From Sulfurovum sp. (GTDB lineage: Bacteria; Campylobacterota; Campylobacteria; Campylobacterales; Sulfurovaceae): a stretch of 5,060 nt of DNA. Below, piece after piece: positions 1 through 3,834 of the stretch (within the stretch, counting starts at the first letter, position 1; every line of letters begins with the position of its first letter). The notes beneath the pieces were generated by a model that was not told where the DNA came from, made no database searches, and worked only from the letters and a program-made list of their open reading frames with translations. A program made the translations under genes and the position numbers. The DNA is taken from the NCBI GenBank assembly GCA_004377245.1, contig SOIK01000231.1, positions 1 to 5,060 on the forward strand. The letters run 5' to 3'.

Positions 1-462
1 GCAGGTGCAGCCAAAGAGTTGGTTGAGTTAAAAGACATGCAAAGAGCAGCTATCGCCTCAAAGCTTGCGGCAGATATCTATGGGCTACAGATCTTAAAAG
101 AAAATTTTGAAGATAAGCGTGGAAATACTACACGGTTTTTCATACTTTCACGAGAGAAGAATGTACCTCTTTACGATCCATCTAAAAGATACATCACTTC
201 ACTGATATTTCAAGTAAAAAATATACCTGCGGCCCTCTATAAAGTGCTTGGAGGTTTTGCAACCAATGGCATAAACCTTTTAAAGATAGAGAGCTACATG
301 GGAACAGAAATGCTTCCTGGAAGTCAATTTCATATCGATATCGATGGGCATATAGATTCAGAAGTGTTAAAGCTTGCCCTAAAAGAATTAGCATTCTTCG
401 CCGATGATGTGAGGATCCTCGGGATATATGAGAGTCATAGGCACCGTGAGATTTCGGATTGA
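1..462 (+). CDS. pheA: prephenate dehydratase, C-terminal part (5' end outside window)
   Basis: The last 153 codons of a prephenate dehydratase, which decarboxylates and dehydrates prephenate to phenylpyruvate in cytoplasmic phenylalanine synthesis. The frame is open from base 1 and ends at TGA 460-462, so the gene starts upstream; a TTG at 19 is internal. Visible residues 1-4 (AGAA) fit the end of the family's DTAGAA segment. 'MQRAAIASKLAADIYGLQIL' leads to the catalytic-domain hallmark N-T-T-R-F at visible residues 42-46, whose second Thr is the conserved active-site residue. An ACT domain follows from about residue 67: 'IPAALYKVLGGFATNGINL' at 75-93, then ESYM at 97-100, where E. coli-type P-proteins have ESRP. 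The ACT domain normally binds phenylalanine for feedback inhibition. ESYM and 'ELAFFADDVRILGIY' resemble, from memory, the monofunctional enzyme typical of Alphaproteobacteria. No terminator hairpin is clear after the stop. Confidence 0.93.
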   Translation, partial: AGAAKELVELKDMQRAAIASKLAADIYGLQILKENFEDKRGNTTRFFILSREKNVPLYDPSKRYITSLIFQVKNIPAALYKVLGGFATNGINLLKIESYMGTEMLPGSQFHIDIDGHIDSEVLKLALKELAFFADDVRILGIYESHRHREISD

Positions 463-524
463 ATCTTTGGGGTGAATTTTGCTGTGCCATTTTGGCATCG
501 GAAATCATCAAATTCTTGCTCTTG

Positions 525-708
525 TTCCCATGTTGCGGGATTGTGCAAGAACTTATACCAAATACCGTAGGGTGGATAAAATCCACCGTCAAAACCAAAT
601 TTATATAGATATAGAGCTGTTTTTTGATATAAAATTCAATATGATGGTGAGATTCTCCCACCCTACGAGATAAAACAATAGTTCTTGCACAGTCTCTGTG
701 TGTGGGAA
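525..708. repeat. 184-bp nested inverted-repeat (REP/MITE-like) element
   Basis: The outer arms, 525-553 and 680-708, are both 29 bases and match inverted at 21 of 29 positions, with TTCCCA at the tips and GTGCAAGAACT at the inner ends. Exactly 12 bases further in on each side lie the inner arms, 566-587 and 646-667, which match at 16 of 22, with a perfect outer CGTAGGGTGG/CCACCCTACG. Each inner arm also folds on itself: GGTGGAT (571-577) with ATCCACC (581-587), and GGTGAGA (646-652) with TCCCACC (656-662, one mismatch). GTAGGGTGG hairpins are, from memory, common dispersed REP-type repeats in many bacteria, often linked to Y1 (TnpA-REP) transposases. No transposase is in the window and no target-site duplication is evident at the tips. 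Element identity is inferred; the repeat geometry is seen directly. Confidence 0.72.
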
Positions 709-837
709 TACATATATAAATTTAAACGAAAAGTATCTATAAGTCTACCATTTTATAGTGAAAAAAATAGTATCAACTACAGTCCTACTCATCTCCTAGA
801 ATATGAAGCTTATTTGCCTCAATAACTGAAGTATGCA

Positions 838-858
838 TTCCCAAGTTGTACTTGGGAA
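838..858. repeat. 9-bp-stem palindrome, TTCCCAAGT type
   Basis: TTCCCAAGT (838-846) and ACTTGGGAA (850-858) are perfect inverted copies around a TGT loop, and the palindrome is followed by CGAG. 'ATTCCCAAG...CTTGGGAACGAG' is, from memory, a widespread dispersed palindrome in Proteobacteria, Campylobacterota and Cyanobacteria. Its TTCCCA tip is the same as the tips of the element at 525-708. No T-run follows it, so it is not an obvious intrinsic terminator. Confidence 0.65.
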
Positions 859-867
859 CGAGCTAAA

Positions 868-923
868 GTATGTAGTATGCGTGTAGTTATTTTACATAGG
901 TACTACACAAACGCTTACTATAC
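868..923. repeat. imperfect inverted repeat upstream of the oxidoreductase gene
   Basis: The core is GTGTAGT (881-887) paired with ACTACAC (902-908) across a 14-base loop. With small gaps the match continues outwards: GTAT, AGTA and GCG on the left (868-881) correspond to CGC, TACT and ATAC on the right (912-923). It lies 70-120 bases before the next start codon. It could be a degenerate mobile repeat or a cis-regulatory hairpin; nothing here decides between them. Confidence 0.35.
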
Positions 924-924
924 T
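919..924 (+). promoter_or_regulatory. possible -10 box for the SDR oxidoreductase gene
   Basis: TATACT, one base off the TATAAT consensus, lies 67 bases before the ATG at 991. There is no good -35 at 16-18 bases; TTTACA at 891-896 is too far away. Campylobacterota sigma-70 promoters often lack a -35 box, so this remains possible, but it is a weak call in AT-rich DNA. Confidence 0.25.
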
Positions 925-990
925 AGACATAATGAAGATAATAGAGGTTTATTATAAAAAAGAGAGTGAATAATTGTAGAGGAGTTTTTC

Positions 991-1851
991 ATGCAAAAAG
1001 TAGCTATCGTTGGAGCAAGTGGTTTTGTTGGGCGTTATTTACAAACGGTATTTCAAAATGAGGGGTATGGGATTGTCACGTTAAATAGAAATGAAATGCA
1101 AAAAGAGCCTCAGGAGATAACAACTATGCTTGAAGGTGCATCTGTAGTCATCAATCTTGCGGGAGCTCCCATTATCCATAGATGGAGTGAAGCTTATAAA
1201 AAAGTACTTTATGACAGTCGTATTGATACAACCAAAAAACTGGTAGAAGCGATGCAGTCCATGAAACATAAACCTGACATTTTTTTCTCTACTTCTGCCA
1301 TCGGGATCTACGCGACCGATGGTCCGATGAGTGAGACCCATTTCACGTATGGTGATAACTTTTTGTCCACAATCTGCAAAAATTGGGAAAAAGAAGCGCT
1401 GAAAGCCAAGAGCTTTACCAGAGTTGTGATATTTCGTTTTGGGGTGGTGCTTGGCAAGAACGGAGGCGCACTGCAAAAAATGTTACCTGCGTTTAAACTG
1501 GGGATAGCCGGAACCATAGGAGACGGTAGCGAACCTTTTAGCTGGGTGCATATGAAAGATCTCTCAAAAGCCTATCTTTTTACTATACAAAATACAAATC
1601 TAGAAGGTATCTATAACCTTACCGCACCTAACCCTGTCACCAATAAAATACTCACAAAGATACTAGGGAAGATATTGCATAGACCCACTGTCATACCTTT
1701 GCCGAAATTTGTACTGAAGGTAATTTTTTCTGAAGGAGCAAGTGTATTGACAGAGGGACAAAGAGTGATACCTGAGAGATTGCTACAGGAGGAATTTGTT
1801 TTTGAGTTTGTTGAACTTGAAGATGCTTTGGGAGATGTTTTGTCCACTTGA
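991..1851 (+). CDS. TIGR01777-type SDR family oxidoreductase (YfcH/SDR39U1-like)
   Basis: A 286-residue cytoplasmic protein of the extended SDR (NAD-dependent epimerase/dehydratase-like) group. The Rossmann dinucleotide site is at the N terminus: G8-A-S-G11-F-V-G14. Family-specific features follow in order: NLAGAP at 55-60, 'RWSEAYKKVLYDSRI' at 64-78, 'STSAIGIY' at 100-107 with the candidate catalytic Tyr107, W132-E133, 'RFGVVLG' at 149-155, 'FSWVHMKD' at 183-190, 'GIYNLTAP' at 206-213, and the C-terminal DUF1731-type 'QRVIPERL' at 257-264. The family usually has about 295-300 residues, so this copy is complete though slightly short. Family substrates are unknown, so no reaction is assigned. 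The ATG is supported by AGAGGAG (978-984) with a 6-base spacer. The gene stands alone, with non-coding DNA on both sides. Confidence 0.92.
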   Translation: MQKVAIVGASGFVGRYLQTVFQNEGYGIVTLNRNEMQKEPQEITTMLEGASVVINLAGAPIIHRWSEAYKKVLYDSRIDTTKKLVEAMQSMKHKPDIFFSTSAIGIYATDGPMSETHFTYGDNFLSTICKNWEKEALKAKSFTRVVIFRFGVVLGKNGGALQKMLPAFKLGIAGTIGDGSEPFSWVHMKDLSKAYLFTIQNTNLEGIYNLTAPNPVTNKILTKILGKILHRPTVIPLPKFVLKVIFSEGASVLTEGQRVIPERLLQEEFVFEFVELEDALGDVLST

Positions 1852-1956
1852 AGCAAGTTCTTTTTTCAATATATAAAGAAGAAAATAGGTGCAATAGTTT
1901 TATACTAAAGAAAAAACTAAACACAGAACTGTTATCGTATAGATATTACGTTTATT

Positions 1957-1962
1957 AAGGAG
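1957..1962 (+). promoter_or_regulatory. ribosome binding site of the small exported protein
   Basis: AAGGAG, five bases before the ATG at 1968, is a strong Shine-Dalgarno site. It supports this start and the reality of the short gene. Possible -10 boxes upstream (TATACT 1901-1906, TATAGA 1938-1943) are not distinctive enough to choose between. Confidence 0.7.
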
Positions 1963-1967
1963 CTGGA

Positions 1968-2357
1968 ATGAAGAAAATAACTACTCCCATCGTAGCTATA
2001 GTGTTGTTAGCAGTTTTTTCTTTGCCTGCCAGTGCCATGCAACCCAAACAGATGAAGCAGATACTAAACATGACTCAAAACAATTGGGTGAGTTTTCGTG
2101 ATTTTAATGGGAAGCAATGGATCTACTTTACGCACTTAGAGTCTTTCAGTTGTGGCATTAAAGAAGTGCGTTACAGCATCAGCTCTGATGACTTGGATAA
2201 AGTATGGGAACTTCAGCCTTGTGATAGTAAGAATCCTATGGCTGTTACCAAAGATATTATCTATCTGACTATGCCACTGGGTACAGCTAAGTCCATAGCC
2301 GTGCAAGTGACTTTTACTGATGGGACGGTCAGTGAGATAGTCCGTAAAAGTCCATAA
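1968..2357 (+). CDS. small exported protein of unknown function
   Basis: 129 residues. A classic Sec signal peptide is visible: lysines at 2-3, a hydrophobic core at about 7-19, and ASA at 21-23 before Met24. The mature protein is therefore about 106 residues and probably periplasmic. It has no transmembrane segment after the signal and no lipobox cysteine. Two cysteines in the mature part, Cys62 in 'ESFSCGIKEVRYSI' and Cys85 in 'LQPCDSKNP', could form a disulfide. Alternating hydrophobic stretches ('KQWIYFTHLESF', 'IAVQVTFTDGTVSEIV') suggest a small beta-sheet fold. I recall similar 'IYFTHL...C...RYS' secreted proteins in other Proteobacteria annotated only as hypothetical, but cannot name a family. 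Its stop lies 4 bases from the convergent amrB stop. A strong ribosome site and signal peptide make it a real gene. Confidence 0.85.
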   Translation: MKKITTPIVAIVLLAVFSLPASAMQPKQMKQILNMTQNNWVSFRDFNGKQWIYFTHLESFSCGIKEVRYSISSDDLDKVWELQPCDSKNPMAVTKDIIYLTMPLGTAKSIAVQVTFTDGTVSEIVRKSP

Positions 2358-2361
2358 ATAT

Positions 2362-3168
2362 CTAGTAAAACATCGCAGACATATATCCGACTACAGAACT
2401 ACTGTCCCCACTGGCATCTGCAGAGGTACGGTAGTCGAGTAGCTTGGAGGAGAGTTTGAGTTGTTTGGCTGCGAGTATCATGGCTTGTATGCCGATGAGC
2501 CCGCAGGCTTTACACCCTTTTTGAAGTGCCTTGATATCAAGGTTTGCCACAGCCCTTAAACAGTTATCATCGTATCTCTTTGCTTCTTCTAAGCTATGGA
2601 AGTGACTGAGGTCGCTGCTTATGACAATAACATTATCTTTGTTATCCAAGAGGGCGGTGATGAGGTTGGCTAGGGTTTGCGCTGCGGTGTCACCATAGAT
2701 GAGTTCTATGACTTTGTTGTGAGGAAAGTAGTGCTTGATAAAAGGCATCTGTACTTCAGTGGAGTGCTCTTTTTCATGTGCTTGGGGCTGAAACATTAGT
2801 TTGAACTTTTTGGCTAAGGCGAAAAGGTAGGGACTGTCTATCTCCAAGTTGCCACAAGGCGTCTCATAGGTTTCGTAGTAACTCCCGGAGATACCTTGAA
2901 AGTAGTGGTGGTGGCTGGGACCTATGACGATGATACGTTTTGCTTTTGCCTGCTTTAAAAACCGGTACGCAAAGTTGGTAGTGAAGCCACTGTAGATGTA
3001 CCCTGCATGCGGGACGATGACTGCTCTAGGGATGATGCTTTGTATCTCTTTTGCAATAGGGATAGCATCAAACTTACGATTGAACTGCTTAAAAGAGACT
3101 TTAACCTTACTGCACTCTTTGGGATAAAAACGACCTTTTACCGCAGCTTTTCTGATGCCCGATGACAT
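2362..3168 (-). CDS. amrB: AmmeMemoRadiSam system protein B (MEMO1 family)
   Basis: A 268-residue MEMO1-family protein, a fold related to class III extradiol dioxygenases, predicted cytoplasmic. Motifs in order, numbered from the ATG: 'GRFYP' near the N terminus, 'PHAGYIYSG' at 53-61, 'GPSHHH' at 83-88, 'TPCGNLEID' at about 103-111, 'EHSTEVQMPF' at 134-143, 'SSDLSHF' at 184-190, 'ACG' at 221-223 and 'SGDSSSVVGY' near the C terminus. His54, His86 and Cys222 align with the metal ligands recalled for human MEMO1 (His49, His81, Cys244), with the same 32-residue gap between the two histidines; His189 is also kept. The bacterial role is not known. I chose the ATG at 3168 because AGGA sits 6 bases before it; a GTG at 3171 would add one Met. 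It overlaps the amrA stop by one base (TGATG), so the two are probably translationally coupled. Confidence 0.92.
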   Translation of the reverse strand: MSSGIRKAAVKGRFYPKECSKVKVSFKQFNRKFDAIPIAKEIQSIIPRAVIVPHAGYIYSGFTTNFAYRFLKQAKAKRIIVIGPSHHHYFQGISGSYYETYETPCGNLEIDSPYLFALAKKFKLMFQPQAHEKEHSTEVQMPFIKHYFPHNKVIELIYGDTAAQTLANLITALLDNKDNVIVISSDLSHFHSLEEAKRYDDNCLRAVANLDIKALQKGCKACGLIGIQAMILAAKQLKLSSKLLDYRTSADASGDSSSVVGYMSAMFY

Positions 3169-3722
3169 CACTCTTCCTGATATTTTTCTACCTGATAGGT
3201 TAAGATCTCAGGATGCTCATAAAGACAGTCTCTATCTAAGTTTGCCTTGAGACATAAGTTGCTGAAAAAAGCATCAAACTGAGGTAACTGCTCCCAGACC
3301 TGGGGCAGGTAAGTTGCCTGATGGGCACCATGCTTGAGGACTACACCATCTTTAAAAGGGGTGATCTTTGTTCGTAACTCTTCTACATCCTTGTATGGCA
3401 GTACCTTGGGTTCAGAGAGGATAGAGACTTCAACTTTAATATGCTTAAGCTCTTCTTCTCTGAGCGGACTGAACCTCGAATCATGTAAAGCTGCAGACTG
3501 TGCGTTAAGGATAATATCTTCATAGAGAGGGCGATAGGCTTCGAGTGTCCCTATGCACCCACGAAGTTGTGAGTGAGGCATGGTGTTGAGGGTCACAAAA
3601 GCTGCACCGTTCTCTTGGAGTTGAGGATACTCTTTTAATGCCTGTTCCAGATCAAAACTTTCAGGCTGATTTAACGCAGCTAAAATAGCGGCTTTCGCCA
3701 AGGGTATGACAATATCATTCAT
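3168..3722 (-). CDS. amrA: AmmeMemoRadiSam system protein A (AMMECR1 domain)
   Basis: A 184-residue protein that is almost entirely one AMMECR1 domain. The hallmark LRGCIG is at 53-58, followed by 'GTLEAYRPL'. Next come 'NAQSAALHDSRFSPL' at 73-87, 'VEVSILSEP' at 97-105, 'GVVLKHG' at 126-132, and 'ATYLPQVWEQLP' at 136-147 with 'LCLKANL' after it. Length is normal for the bacterial stand-alone form. There is no signal peptide, so it is cytoplasmic. The biochemical activity of the family is unknown. In many bacteria and archaea it is encoded beside a MEMO-like protein and a radical SAM enzyme, which is the basis of the system name. Here it is the first gene of a two-gene minus-strand unit whose next gene, amrB, overlaps its stop by one base. 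The ATG is preceded on the minus strand by AAGGAG with a 6-base spacer, a strong start. Confidence 0.93.
   Translation of the reverse strand: MNDIVIPLAKAAILAALNQPESFDLEQALKEYPQLQENGAAFVTLNTMPHSQLRGCIGTLEAYRPLYEDIILNAQSAALHDSRFSPLREEELKHIKVEVSILSEPKVLPYKDVEELRTKITPFKDGVVLKHGAHQATYLPQVWEQLPQFDAFFSNLCLKANLDRDCLYEHPEILTYQVEKYQEE
3171..3179 (-). promoter_or_regulatory. amrB: ribosome binding site deciding the amrB start
   Basis: On the minus strand CAGGAAGAG lies inside the end of amrA. AGGA is 6 bases before the ATG at 3168 but only about 3 before the alternative GTG at 3171, so the ATG is the better start. Confidence 0.55.
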
Positions 3723-3741
3723 TTGATACTCCTTCTTCCTT

Positions 3742-3747
3742 ATTTTA
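3742..3747 (-). promoter_or_regulatory. probable -10 box of the amrA-amrB unit
   Basis: Read on the minus strand this is TAAAAT, preceded directly by TGG, giving an extended -10 (TGn-TAAAAT) about 20 bases before the amrA ATG. The upstream minus-strand sequence is T-rich (a TTTTTT run) with no -35 consensus, as is usual in Campylobacterota. Confidence 0.4.
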
Positions 3748-3770
3748 CCACAATCTAAAAAAGAGAATTG

Positions 3771-3788
3771 ATATTAATTAATGAATAT
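3771..3788. promoter_or_regulatory. 18-bp AT-rich palindrome between divergent genes, possible operator
   Basis: ATATTAATTAATGAATAT is self-complementary except for one base pair (positions 6 and 13). It lies midway between the amrA and tolB starts, over the expected -35 area of tolB and upstream of the amrA -10. The placement fits a shared operator. No regulator is identified; it resembles AT-rich Fur-like boxes only loosely. Confidence 0.35.
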
Positions 3789-3804
3789 TTCAACTCAGCC
3801 TTGA

Positions 3805-3810
3805 TACAAT
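3805..3810 (+). promoter_or_regulatory. probable -10 box of tolB
   Basis: TACAAT, one base off consensus, lies 25 bases before the TTG start at 3835. No recognisable -35 box is found 16-18 bases upstream; that area is the AT-rich palindrome at 3771-3788. This suggests tolB begins its own transcript here. Confidence 0.4.
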
Positions 3811-3823
3811 GCATATTAAAACT

Positions 3824-3828
3824 AAGGA
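3824..3828 (+). promoter_or_regulatory. tolB: ribosome binding site supporting the TTG start of tolB
   Basis: AAGGA, six bases before TTG 3835-3837, is the only good ribosome site near the start of the frame. The TTG also gives a complete signal peptide, whereas the next in-frame ATG (4204) would remove the signal and most of the N-terminal domain. Confidence 0.65.
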
Positions 3829-3834
3829 ACTATT

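Larger units (their letters stand above)
463..990. other. 528-bp non-coding region rich in inverted repeats
   Basis: No convincing gene lies between pheA and the oxidoreductase. The only sizeable open frames (479-673 plus, 194-661 minus) run through inverted-repeat DNA or shadow pheA, lack good ribosome sites and encode low-complexity, non-family-like peptides. The region holds a nested palindromic element (525-708), a palindrome (838-858) and a weak inverted repeat (868-923). Between them is AT-rich sequence (709-830) in which I see nothing definable. A short TGCC/GGCA hairpin at 485-497 has no T-run and is not a credible terminator. Confidence 0.75.

Noticed and set aside
485..497. TGCC-ATTTT-GGCA hairpin after pheA as a terminator
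   Set aside because: Only a 4-bp stem, with no following T-run.
194..661. 155-codon open frame on the minus strand
   Set aside because: It is antisense to pheA and then runs through the palindromic repeat; the peptide is His/Ser-rich and shows no domain logic.
479..673. 64-codon open frame on the plus strand in the pheA-SDR spacer
   Set aside because: It lies mostly inside the inverted-repeat element, has no good ribosome site, and its translation looks like translated repeat DNA, not a protein family.
463..990. CRISPR array or riboswitch in the long spacer
   Set aside because: The repeats are inverted, not direct and evenly spaced, and no conserved riboswitch core is recognisable.
1081..1476. 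131-codon minus-strand frame, with nearby shadows at 1308-1517, 1611-1856 and 1691-1924
   Set aside because: All lie opposite, or mostly opposite, the well-supported SDR gene; no ribosome sites or recognisable motifs.
1895..1919. TAGTTTT...AAAACTA inverted repeat after the SDR gene as a terminator
   Set aside because: A purely A/T-rich weak stem without GC pairs or a T-run; common by chance in this AT-rich spacer.
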